The notes: generated from the letters alone by a model not told the origin. DNA of 9,166 bases from Verrucomicrobiales bacterium (GCA_007125835.1 SLCJ01000134.1:1-9166); one strand, 5' to 3'. Counted from the stretch's first letter, positions 1 through 6,330 are shown. A program made the numbers and translations.

Positions 1-31
1 GGAAAACTTGGAAGAAGTTTGGAAAACTTGG
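1..31. repeat. interrupted 20-bp repeat at the left edge
   Basis: The 11-base string GGAAAACTTGG occurs at 1-11 and again at 21-31, so the period is 20 bp and about one and a half copies are visible. Between them lies AAGAAGTTT, so AAACTT and AAGTTT alternate and can pair as A+T-rich 6-bp stems with loops of 5 or 3 bases. It lies just past the lysC stop, so it could end the lysC transcript or be the edge of a tandem array cut by the window boundary. The G+A richness of this strand is unlike the surrounding DNA. No protein-coding signal is seen here. Confidence 0.5.
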
Positions 32-59
32 GGAATAAAAGGGATGGCTGGGGGTTGAT

Positions 60-1316
60 TCAGACCTGGGGCTGCGATTTGGGGAGCGGCAGCGGGGAAT
101 CGGTGCGTCCGAGGTCGAAAGCGGCATGGACGACGCGCGCCGCTTCTTCACAACGCTCCTCGGCGATCGTCACCGCGATTTTGATCTCGGATGTGGAGAT
201 CATCTGGATGCTGATGCCGGCTTCCGCCAGCGCTTCAAACATTTCCGCAGCCACACCGCTGTGCGAGCGCATGCCAATGCCCACCGCGCTCAGTTTGGCG
301 ATGCCGCCATGGCTCTCCATCCACGCGCCACCCAGCTCGGAGAGAACCGGCGACAGTGCCTCGTCGGCGCGTGCGATGTCGTTGCGGTAGACGGTGAACG
401 AGATGCGGGCCAACCCGGATTTGGACACGTTCTGCACGATCATGTCGACATTGATCCCGGATTCGCCGAGCGCACGGAAAATCCGGAAGGCGCTGCCCGG
501 CACGTCCGGCACGTCGTTGAGGGTGATTTTCGCCTGGTCGCGTTCCAGGCTGATGCCGCGAATGATAACAGATTCCATATTCTGATGTTCTTCGGTGACC
601 AGGGTGCCGGGCCCGTTGTGCAGGCTGCTGCGCACTTCGAAGGGCACGTGATATTTTTTGGCGCACTCGACGGAGCGAGCCTGCATCACCTTCGACCCTG
701 AGCTGGCCATTTCCAGCATTTCGTCGTAGGAGATTTCATTGAGCCGCCGGGCATCGGGCACCACCCGCGGGTCGCAGGTGTAGACGCCATCGACATCGGT
801 GAAAATCTGGCAAAGGTCGGCCCCGATGGCGGCGGCCATGGAGATGGCGGTGAGGTCGGACCCGCCGCGCCCCAGCGTGGAAATCCTACCGGTGGGCGTC
901 TCGCCCTGAAAGCCTGCCAGCGTCACCACAGCCCCCTCATCGAGGTGCCGCCGCACGGCATCGGGGCGGATTTCCAGGATCCGGGCACGGGTGTGGGCGT
1001 CATCGGTGCGGATGCCGGCTTGCGGACCTGTCATCGACACCGCGCGGCCACCGAGCTGGTTGATGGCCATGGCCAGCAGCGCGATGGTGGTTTGCTCGCC
1101 GGTGGCGAGCAGGACGTCCAGTTCGCGGGGGCTTGGCACGGGCGACATTTCCGCGGCCAGCCCCAGCAGGCGGTCGGTCACCCCGCCCATGGCCGAAACG
1201 ACGACCACCACCTGATTGCCCTGCCTGGCTGTCTCCCATACGCGGCGGGCGACATGGAGAATGCGCTCGCTGCTGCCCACGGATGTGCCTCCGTATTTTT
1301 GAACGATCAGAGCCAA
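60..1316 (-). CDS. lysC: aspartate kinase, monofunctional, with C-terminal ACT domains
   Basis: Catalyses ATP-dependent phosphorylation of L-aspartate to 4-phospho-aspartate, the first step toward lysine, threonine, methionine and diaminopimelate, in the cytoplasm. With a TTG start at 1316 the protein is 418 aa and begins (M)ALIVQKYGGTSVGS, the classic family N-terminus. The frame stays open to another TTG at 1385 (441 aa) with no ATG before residue 66, but those 23 extra residues (HRKASPIQC...) look unlike the family. Visible motifs, numbered from 1316: KYGGTSVG at 7-14 (nucleotide/aspartate site), TLGRGGSDLTA at 147-157, TDVDGVYTCDPR at 173-184 and SSGSKVMQARS at 205-215. Two ACT domains follow at about 249-322 (PDVPGSAFRIF...INVDMIVQNVS) and 330-402 (SAVGIGM...MISTSEIKIAV), implying feedback control by an end-product amino acid. 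It is not fused to homoserine dehydrogenase. Full length for the family. No Shine-Dalgarno is seen upstream of either TTG. Divergent from the SNF2 gene. Confidence 0.95.
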   Translation of the reverse strand: MALIVQKYGGTSVGSSERILHVARRVWETARQGNQVVVVVSAMGGVTDRLLGLAAEMSPVPSPRELDVLLATGEQTTIALLAMAINQLGGRAVSMTGPQAGIRTDDAHTRARILEIRPDAVRRHLDEGAVVTLAGFQGETPTGRISTLGRGGSDLTAISMAAAIGADLCQIFTDVDGVYTCDPRVVPDARRLNEISYDEMLEMASSGSKVMQARSVECAKKYHVPFEVRSSLHNGPGTLVTEEHQNMESVIIRGISLERDQAKITLNDVPDVPGSAFRIFRALGESGINVDMIVQNVSKSGLARISFTVYRNDIARADEALSPVLSELGGAWMESHGGIAKLSAVGIGMRSHSGVAAEMFEALAEAGISIQMISTSEIKIAVTIAEERCEEAARVVHAAFDLGRTDSPLPLPKSQPQV

Positions 1317-1423
1317 GGTGTTTTTCGGTTGTGGATGGGTGGTAAAACGGGGCCGACACTGTATCGGGGAAGCCTTGCGATGCAAGGAGAAGGAATCACT
1401 GGCGGCAGGCGCTTTTCTCGTTT
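1317..1423. promoter_or_regulatory. divergent lysC / SNF2 control region
   Basis: This gap must hold promoters for both divergent genes. Reading toward lysC (minus strand), TTGCAT (1385-1380) and TACAGT (1363-1358) are separated by 16 bp and form a plausible sigma70-like pair with 3/6 and 4/6 consensus matches. A perfect 6-bp dyad, CCTTGC-GAT-GCAAGG (1373-1387), overlaps that -35 and could be an operator. Toward the SNF2 gene, TATGCT at 1422-1427 resembles a -10 element. If it is used, the first ATG (1424) lies inside the promoter and the second (1445) would be the real start. No riboswitch-like structure was recognised. All of this is pattern reading without experimental support. Confidence 0.3.
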
Positions 1424-4400
1424 ATGCTATCCGCCCTCATTCTCATGCCCCCCGACAAGCCCACTCTCGAATTCCTCAACTCCTTCTCCGTCGGCATACG
1501 CCGCGAGGCCGACCTCGTAGCCAAAGACGGAGCCGTCACCCGCATCTACGGCGGCGAAAACCTGATCGAAGCCCGCGTTGAAACCAACCGCACCTACCGC
1601 GTGCGCCTGTTTCGGATGGAGGGAGCCTGGCAGGGTGAGGTGTCGCCCGAAGACGACCATGCCGGCGTGGTGATGGTCGCCTCGATGCTCGAACGCCTGC
1701 GCCTTGGCGACAAGCTGCCCGAAAGCGCCGATGACCCCGGCGACAAACCGCTTGCCGCCCTGATCGAGGAGAAGCTCGACCGCAACCTTTCGCCCCGCGA
1801 GGAGCTTTTCGTGGGCAAGATCGAGAAGCGTTTCCAGCGCTTCCTCAAGGAGGGCGCGATCCGCGACACCGACCTCGTCCGCCTCAGCCCGAAATGGCAA
1901 GTCGAATCGATGGACCCGCTCAACCTCTGGGAGACGCCGCCCACCGACGCGCTTCGCTTCTGGAACCACATCGCCTACGCCTTCTCGCGCAAAAACATCC
2001 CGCTACCGCCTTTCATGGAGCCGGTGACCGACCTCGAATCCATCGCCGCCTCCCGCCGCGAGACCGAGGAAAAAGCCCGCCTCCAGCTCTGGCGCGATCG
2101 CATCGAGCGCGCCGCTGCTTCGCCCACCGAAAGTGCCATCACGCCGCTCGAACTGCGCCTGCTCGTCGGGCCATCCGACGCGCGCCTGCAATGGCGTGCC
2201 CGCGAGGAAACCGCCTGGACCACCGCCTCGTCGCGTGCGGAGGTCGATGAAATCGAGGGGAAAGTGCTCGCCGGGCGCTGGCGGCCCACCGCAGCCGGAG
2301 CCCTGTTGCTCGCCCACTACGACGAACACCTGCAGAACGAGGGCAGCGATGTCTTCGACCTCGACCGCGAATCCGCCTGCCGTTTGATCAACCGCTTTTT
2401 CCACCACGAGGGCATGTGGGATTTGATTGTCACGCTGGACGAGCAGCCGTTCCAGCCGGCCCCGGGGAAACTCGCGTGGACTTGCCTCGGCGGCGGCTCC
2501 GCAGTCGAAGGCTACACTCTTTCCCTGCACACCCCGGACGGATCCGAAATCCCACACAGCGTGCGCGCGCTGCCGGGTGCCGAGGACCTTTACCTTGCCG
2601 ACGATACGGTGTTCCGCGGGCCGATGCACTGGGGTGGCGGCACCGAGATCGACCCCCGCCACGAATTGCCGCGTGAGTTGATCGAATCATCTGATGGCAT
2701 CGCCTTCCTCGACCGCATCGGCGCCGCCCCCCCGCCCCACCTCGCGGCGCGTATTGTCGACCACAGCCCGGAGGTCCGCATCCAGGCACGGATCGCCCGC
2801 AACCTCACTACCGCTGACAGCGAACACATGGTACTCGAAATCCGTGCCGAGGACTCGGCGACCGGCGGCATTCAGGAGCTGCGTCGCCAGGAATGGATCG
2901 TCACCCGCGAACCGGATCAAAGTGCCGACCGCATTGTCCGCCCCAACCAAGCCCGCCTCGACCGCGTGCGCCGGGAAGTCCTCGACCTCGGATTTGTCTT
3001 CGATGAATCCGTCTCCGGCCACAAATCCAGAGTCTCCAAAGTATTTCCCGCACGATTCCACGCTTGGGCAAAGTCACTGCCGGATTATGTGGTGATCGAT
3101 GGCGACGACCTCACGCGCAGCCTGCTCGCCGACCCGATCACCGCGCGCCTGCGCCTCGAAGTGGACGACAAAGGCATCGACTGGTTCGACCTCAAGGTCG
3201 CCATCGATCTGGAGGGGGTCGACCTCAGTCAGGAGGAGATCCGCGCCTTGGTCGCGGCACGTGGGGGATTCCTCCGCTTGAAGGACGGCACCTGGGCGCG
3301 CCTCGAACTCGACCTCGACGATGACCAGCGCGAGGCCATCGAAATGCTCGGCCTCGACCCCTTCGACACCAGTGGTGAGCCGCAGCGGCTGCACGCCACC
3401 CAGATTGCCGATCCGGCCATCCGCGAGGCTTTCGACCCCCGCGCCTGGGAAAAAATCTGCCAGCGCGCCGCCAGCCTCCAAACCGCCGTCAAACCCGACG
3501 TGCCTGACGATCTCAAAGCCACTCTCCGCCCCTATCAGATCGATGGATTCCATTTCCTGTCCTACCTCGCCACCAATAGCTTCGGCGGCGTGCTCGCGGA
3601 CGACATGGGCCTCGGCAAAACCGTGCAAAGCCTCGCCTGGGTCCTCTGGCTCCGCAGCCAAAAAGGCAAACAAGGCAAGCCCGCTCTGGTCGTCTGCCCC
3701 AAGTCCGTGATCGATGTCTGGGTCGGCGAGGCCGAACGTTTCGCCCCCGAGCTGGACGTGCGGGTCCTGCGCGCCGATGGCGACACCACCTCCAGCGCCC
3801 ATCCCGCCGACCTCATGGATGGCGATCTGGTGGTGATGAACTACGCGCAGCTTCGCATCCACCGCGACGCGCTCAAAGAGACCCAATGGCTCGCCGTGAT
3901 CCTGGACGAAGGGCAGCAGATCAAAAACCCGGACAGCCAGGCCGCCCGCGCCGCCCGCGAACTCGACGCCCTCCACCGCCTCGTCCTCACCGGCACCCCG
4001 ATCGAGAACCGCCTGCTCGACCTGTGGTCGCTCATGGCCTTTGCCATGCCCGGCATTCTCGGCAAACGCTCCCACTTCAGCAAGCGCTTCGACCGCCGGA
4101 AAGACCCCGAGGCCGCGCGCCGCCTCACCACCCGCCTGCGCCCGTTTCTTCTGCGCCGCACCAAATCCCAGGTCGCCCGCGACCTGCCCCCGCGCACCGA
4201 AGAGGATGTCTACTGCGACCTCGAAGGTGCGCAACGCGATCTCTATCAGGCCGAGCTTTCCCGCATCCAGCGCGTGCTGCTCGGCATCGAGCGCGACGAG
4301 GACCTGGCGCGCCAGAGTTTCGTGATCCTGCAGGGGCTCATGCGGCTGCGCCAGATCTGCTGCCACCCGAGCCTTGCCGACAGCTCGCAAGCCGATGTGC

Positions 4401-4915
4401 CCTCGGCAAAAATCAACGCCCTGTTCTACCTCCTCGACCAACTCCGGGAGGAAGGCCACAAGGTGCTGGTATTTTCCCAGTTCGTCGGCATGCTCGACAT
4501 CATCCGCGAACGGCTGCGCACCGAAAAACGCCCGTTTTCCTACCTCACCGGCTCGACGCGAAACCGCCGCGAAGTGGTCGACCACTTCCAGCGCACCCAA
4601 GACCCCGAGGTATTCCTTCTCTCCCTCAAGGCCGGCGGCAGCGGCCTCAATCTCACCTCCGCCAGCTACGTGATCCTCTATGATCCGTGGTGGAACCCCG
4701 CCGTCGAAAATCAAGCCATCGACCGCACCCACCGCATCGGCCAGACCCAGCGCGTCAATGCCTACCGACTGCTCATGCGCGACACCGTCGAGCAGAAAAT
4801 CCGGGTCCTGCAGCAGCAGAAACAGAGCCTGTTCAGCGGCGTGCTCGGCCAGGAAAGCTTCGCGCGGAACCTCACCGTCGATGACGTGCGCTATCTTTTC
4901 CTGCGCAACGGCTGA
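1424..4915 (+). CDS. SNF2-family DEAD/DEAH-box helicase-like ATPase
   Basis: A large cytoplasmic ATP-dependent DNA translocase of the bacterial SNF2/Rad54-like class; its substrate is unknown. The frame gives 1163 aa from ATG 1424 or 1156 aa from ATG 1445; no ribosome binding site decides between them. The first ~670 residues are acidic and charged, with very few cysteines and no SWIM-type zinc-finger pattern, and I recognise no named domain there. The motor starts near LRPYQIDGFHFL. Visible motor motifs: DDMGLGKT at 726-733 (Walker A), LDEGQQIKNP around 827-836 (motif II, D828/E829), LTGTPIENRLLDLWSL from 855 (motif III), FLLRRTKSQV, then helicase C-terminal KVLVFSQF, LKAGGSGLNLTSA, DPWWNPAVENQAIDRTHRIGQ (Q1097-Q1107, motif VI arginines R1101 and R1104) and VEQKI near the end. 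Motif II reads DEGQ where relatives usually have DEAH or DEAQ. All catalytic motifs are intact. Likely roles are DNA repair, recombination or nucleoprotein remodelling; that is inference. Confidence 0.93.
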   Translation: MLSALILMPPDKPTLEFLNSFSVGIRREADLVAKDGAVTRIYGGENLIEARVETNRTYRVRLFRMEGAWQGEVSPEDDHAGVVMVASMLERLRLGDKLPESADDPGDKPLAALIEEKLDRNLSPREELFVGKIEKRFQRFLKEGAIRDTDLVRLSPKWQVESMDPLNLWETPPTDALRFWNHIAYAFSRKNIPLPPFMEPVTDLESIAASRRETEEKARLQLWRDRIERAAASPTESAITPLELRLLVGPSDARLQWRAREETAWTTASSRAEVDEIEGKVLAGRWRPTAAGALLLAHYDEHLQNEGSDVFDLDRESACRLINRFFHHEGMWDLIVTLDEQPFQPAPGKLAWTCLGGGSAVEGYTLSLHTPDGSEIPHSVRALPGAEDLYLADDTVFRGPMHWGGGTEIDPRHELPRELIESSDGIAFLDRIGAAPPPHLAARIVDHSPEVRIQARIARNLTTADSEHMVLEIRAEDSATGGIQELRRQEWIVTREPDQSADRIVRPNQARLDRVRREVLDLGFVFDESVSGHKSRVSKVFPARFHAWAKSLPDYVVIDGDDLTRSLLADPITARLRLEVDDKGIDWFDLKVAIDLEGVDLSQEEIRALVAARGGFLRLKDGTWARLELDLDDDQREAIEMLGLDPFDTSGEPQRLHATQIADPAIREAFDPRAWEKICQRAASLQTAVKPDVPDDLKATLRPYQIDGFHFLSYLATNSFGGVLADDMGLGKTVQSLAWVLWLRSQKGKQGKPALVVCPKSVIDVWVGEAERFAPELDVRVLRADGDTTSSAHPADLMDGDLVVMNYAQLRIHRDALKETQWLAVILDEGQQIKNPDSQAARAARELDALHRLVLTGTPIENRLLDLWSLMAFAMPGILGKRSHFSKRFDRRKDPEAARRLTTRLRPFLLRRTKSQVARDLPPRTEEDVYCDLEGAQRDLYQAELSRIQRVLLGIERDEDLARQSFVILQGLMRLRQICCHPSLADSSQADVPSAKINALFYLLDQLREEGHKVLVFSQFVGMLDIIRERLRTEKRPFSYLTGSTRNRREVVDHFQRTQDPEVFLLSLKAGGSGLNLTSASYVILYDPWWNPAVENQAIDRTHRIGQTQRVNAYRLLMRDTVEQKIRVLQQQKQSLFSGVLGQESFARNLTVDDVRYLFLRNG

Positions 4916-4953
4916 GCATCGGCACAGGATTTGCACCCAGCCCCACCTGATCC

Positions 4954-4986
4954 TTGACATTGGACAGAATGGAAGCATCCTAGATT
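4954..4986 (+). promoter_or_regulatory. candidate promoter of the lipoprotein gene
   Basis: TTGACA at 4954-4959 matches the sigma70 -35 consensus exactly. The best -10 options are imperfect: CATCCT at 4976-4981 (16-bp spacer, 3/6) or TAGATT at 4981-4986 (4/6, but a 21-bp spacer). It sits in the 121-bp gap between the SNF2 stop and the lipoprotein ATG, so the lipoprotein gene is likely transcribed on its own. No clear terminator for the SNF2 gene is seen here. Confidence 0.35.
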
Positions 4987-4996
4987 TGAGAACCCA

Positions 4997-5016
4997 TGTC
5001 CCACCCCCCCGGGACA
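4997..5016 (+). promoter_or_regulatory. small hairpin in the lipoprotein 5' leader
   Basis: TGTCCC (4997-5002) and GGGACA (5011-5016) are exact inverted repeats around a loop of one A and seven C, ending 20 bases before the lipoprotein ATG. In RNA this is a 6-bp stem with a C-only loop apart from one A. It could be an operator or a leader structure, or it could be chance in GC-rich DNA. There is no T run after it, so it is not a standard terminator. Confidence 0.3.
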
Positions 5017-5036
5017 AACGTAGCCTGTATTTGATC

Positions 5037-5624
5037 ATGAAAACATTTTCCATCCTGATCCTTCTTTCCGGGTCCCTGGCCCTGATTTCCTGCACGCCTC
5101 CGGGCCAACCCTTGCAGTCGGCCTACACCGGCCCCAACCGCTTCGGTTACCAAGGCCCCGCAGCCCAGGCAGCAGGTCTCCGCGGACAGCCGCAAGCCCA
5201 GCCACAGGGACACATTGCCGACGCCCTCCGGGGCACGGCTCCCAGCGGTATTGCCGGCCAACAGATCACGCAACCTGTGGTGCCCGAAGCTTCCATCGGC
5301 ACGCCAACCACGGGGCCTCAAGGCCCGGACCCCACCGTCGCGCGGGACACCACTCCCACACCCGATCCTGAGCGCCGCGTAGATCCTCCGGCCGCCGACC
5401 TCCGCGGTCCCGATCCACTTCGCACACCGGAGCAGCCAACCGCCGACACCCGCCCCGCTCCGGCGCCTCAAGCGGAAATCCCTGTGGGCATCCCCGTCGC
5501 CGGCAAAGAAGGCCTCGTCTACAGTCCGCACGACAAGGAAGCAGGTCTCGTCGATGTCACAGGCATGCCGCCCGGCTCCGTCGCCGAATGCCCATACACC
5601 CTCAAGCGCTTCCTGGTGCCCTGA
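5037..5624 (+). CDS. proline-rich predicted lipoprotein
   Basis: A 195-aa protein from ATG 5037. The N-terminus is a typical lipoprotein signal: K2, a hydrophobic run FSILILLSGSLAL, then lipobox L-I-S-C with the lipidated cysteine at residue 19. The mature protein should be anchored to a membrane facing the periplasm. Residues ~20-150 are low-complexity, rich in Pro, Gln, Gly, Ala and Thr, and predicted to be disordered: a flexible tether. The last ~36 residues (GLVYSPHDKEAGLVDVTGM...CPYTLKRFLVP) look different, more structured and with a second cysteine, as if a small C-terminal module were carried on the tether. The same frame is open back to 4680, but that part overlaps the SNF2 gene and has no coding merit. 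No Shine-Dalgarno is visible. I do not recognise a named family and assign no function beyond envelope lipoprotein. Confidence 0.85.
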   Translation: MKTFSILILLSGSLALISCTPPGQPLQSAYTGPNRFGYQGPAAQAAGLRGQPQAQPQGHIADALRGTAPSGIAGQQITQPVVPEASIGTPTTGPQGPDPTVARDTTPTPDPERRVDPPAADLRGPDPLRTPEQPTADTRPAPAPQAEIPVGIPVAGKEGLVYSPHDKEAGLVDVTGMPPGSVAECPYTLKRFLVP

Positions 5625-5673
5625 GCACCGGAGATCCGCCGCTTGAAAAACAGGATTGATCACAAATTTTGAA

Positions 5674-5696
5674 AATGCGGCGATTTTCGCCGCGTT
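5674..5696 (+). terminator. strong hairpin after the lipoprotein gene, no T run
   Basis: GCGGCGA (5677-5683) pairs exactly with TCGCCGC (5687-5693) across a TTT loop. The stem extends to about 10 bp through one T-G wobble and two A-T pairs. It starts about 50 bases after the lipoprotein stop. It lacks a following T run, so it may stabilise the mRNA 3' end rather than terminate by itself. Confidence 0.35.
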
Positions 5697-5713
5697 GCAT
5701 CGGCCTTGTGCGG

Positions 5714-5734
5714 CAGATGCTGGGCATCTGTTTT
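5714..5734 (+). terminator. candidate intrinsic terminator of the lipoprotein gene
   Basis: CAGATGC (5714-5720) and GCATCTG (5724-5730) form a 7-bp stem with a 3-base TGG loop, directly followed by TTTT (5731-5734). This is the usual layout of a short factor-independent terminator. The stem is modest and the T run short, so termination would probably be partial. Confidence 0.4.
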
Positions 5735-5853
5735 GCAGTGGGAGGTCAGGTGATTTTGCGTGGTCTTCCACCCCGCCGACAGCTTTCGGCACGCAGCCAA
5801 GACCTTTCACCGTGCCCCGAGGTATTCATGCAACTGCCGCCGCCATCCGCTGT

Positions 5854-5876
5854 CGGTAAACGGTTTCCGGTTTTTT
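5854..5876 (+). terminator. weak hairpin followed by six T
   Basis: CGG-T-AAAC and GTTTCCG (5854-5869) can form a 6-bp stem with one bulged T and a 3-base loop, followed two positions later by TTTTTT (5871-5876). It resembles a weak intrinsic terminator. It ends only nine bases before a strong ribosome binding site, which is also the layout of a leader attenuator. No ligand-binding fold or leader peptide was recognised. Confidence 0.25.
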
Positions 5877-5885
5877 GTGTAGAAT

Positions 5886-5894
5886 AGGAGGTGA
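5886..5894 (+). promoter_or_regulatory. near-consensus Shine-Dalgarno
   Basis: AGGAGGTGA matches the bacterial anti-SD sequence over nine bases and lies at normal spacing (5 bases from AGGAGG) before ATG 5897. It is the only clear ribosome binding site in the window, while the five established genes lack one. It is the main reason to consider the short frame behind it. Confidence 0.5.
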
Positions 5895-5896
5895 AA

Positions 5897-6040
5897 ATGA
5901 ATGCTGTGGCATGTCGAGCCGATAGAACGGTCACGGTTCTGGCATCCCTTCGGGATGCGGGGGTGTGTTATGCCTTATCCGGAGGTCTTCACGATGTTGC
6001 GACCTCCGGCTACGATCTCTCAACCCTCCGGGTTGGTTGA
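5897..6040 (+). CDS. possible 47-aa small protein or truncated gene start
   Basis: The frame runs from ATG 5897 to TGA 6038-6040 and begins MNAVACRADRTVTVLASLRD, then reads GVCYALSGGL... and ends with TLRVG. From codon 14 onward the sequence is the left part of a palindromic repeat element, so most of the peptide is translated repeat. Two readings are possible. In one, a real gene start was cut off when the repeat inserted. In the other, the start site is a chance ATG behind a purine-rich string. The peptide has no recognised domain and no signal peptide, although it carries two cysteines (C6, C24). I lean toward a relict rather than a functional protein. Confidence 0.2.
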   Translation: MNAVACRADRTVTVLASLRDAGVCYALSGGLHDVATSGYDLSTLRVG

Positions 6041-6065
6041 TTCCATCCCGAAGGGATGCCAGAAC
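5936..6065. repeat. composite palindromic repeat with 22-bp inverted arms (REP/BIME-like)
   Basis: The 22 bases at 5936-5957 (GTTCTGGCATCCC...) are the exact reverse complement of 6044-6065 (...GGGATGCCAGAAC). Each arm is itself a hairpin: GCATCCC-TTC-GGGATGC (5942-5958) and CATCCC-GAA-GGGATG (6044-6058). Inside are CCGGAGGTC/GACCTCCGG (stems 5979-5987 and 6001-6009, 13-base loop) and CAACCC-TCC-GGGTTG (6021-6035). There is also an alternative TCAACC/GGTTGA pairing (6020-6025 with 6035-6040). The whole can fold as a 22-bp stem crowned by two hairpins, or as four separate hairpins. The layout is typical of bacterial REP/BIME sequences mobilised by RAYT transposases. No transposase gene is in this window. 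It may also act as a transcription barrier upstream of rsmE. Confidence 0.75.
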
Positions 6066-6095
6066 GCGGCCAGCAAGGGGAACCCACCCCCCTCC

Positions 6096-6112
6096 GCGTC
6101 CTGAAGGGACGC
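6096..6112. repeat. diverged extra copy of the CATCCC-GAA-GGGATG palindrome
   Basis: GCGTCCTGAAGGGACGC differs from the core palindrome GCATCCCGAAGGGATGC at three positions. Two of them (third and fifteenth) swap an A-T pair for a G-C pair, and the third turns a C-G pair into a T-G wobble, so the stem and the GAA loop are kept. It lies 31 bases beyond the composite element. Confidence 0.5.
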
Positions 6113-6330
6113 CGGGAAACGTCCAACTCCCTCCCCGGCTCGCCACTCGCATTTCAGGCCAATCCCGTTTCGTCGCCGACACCTTATGCCACAAACACCC
6201 TCAATCCCAATGCGCGAAACACCCTGCCCCGCACAAGACGCCACAATGCCCGCTTGAATTATGGGGCTCAGGCGGTTTGGTTGGCGCTCTCTTCGGATTC
6301 ACATCAACGACCTCCCCGTCCCGACTCCGG

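Larger units (their letters stand above)
5625..5885. other. non-coding stretch with three small hairpins
   Basis: No convincing gene lies between the lipoprotein stop and the ribosome binding site at 5886. A 70-codon frame from ATG 5675 to 5887 exists, but it has no ribosome binding site, contains all three hairpins and resembles no family I know. The stretch is somewhat lower in GC than the genes. It may be a long 3' untranslated region, or the worn remains of a gene or mobile element; the sequence alone does not decide. Confidence 0.5.

Noticed and set aside
945..1520. Plus-strand frames opposite lysC and across the divergent promoter
   Set aside because: They are antisense to strongly conserved aspartate kinase motifs and show no ribosome binding site or family signal.
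4680..5036. In-frame upstream extension of the lipoprotein gene
   Set aside because: It overlaps the SNF2 C-terminus in another frame, and the lipoprotein signal peptide starts precisely at ATG 5037.
3074..5095. A 673-codon minus-strand open frame opposite the SNF2 gene
   Set aside because: It mirrors the GC-rich codons of the SNF2 gene; its product is a low-complexity mix of G, A, V, E and D with no motif, while the plus strand carries all the SNF2 motifs.
5675..5887. A 70-codon frame starting MRRFSPRCIGLVRQM after the lipoprotein gene
   Set aside because: No ribosome binding site, overlaps three hairpins and two T runs, and no recognised family. A decayed gene cannot be excluded.
5936..6112. 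A tRNA, riboswitch or CRISPR repeat cluster
   Set aside because: The hairpins have no cloverleaf order, no tRNA consensus and no regular spacers; the exact inverted arms fit a palindromic repeat element better.
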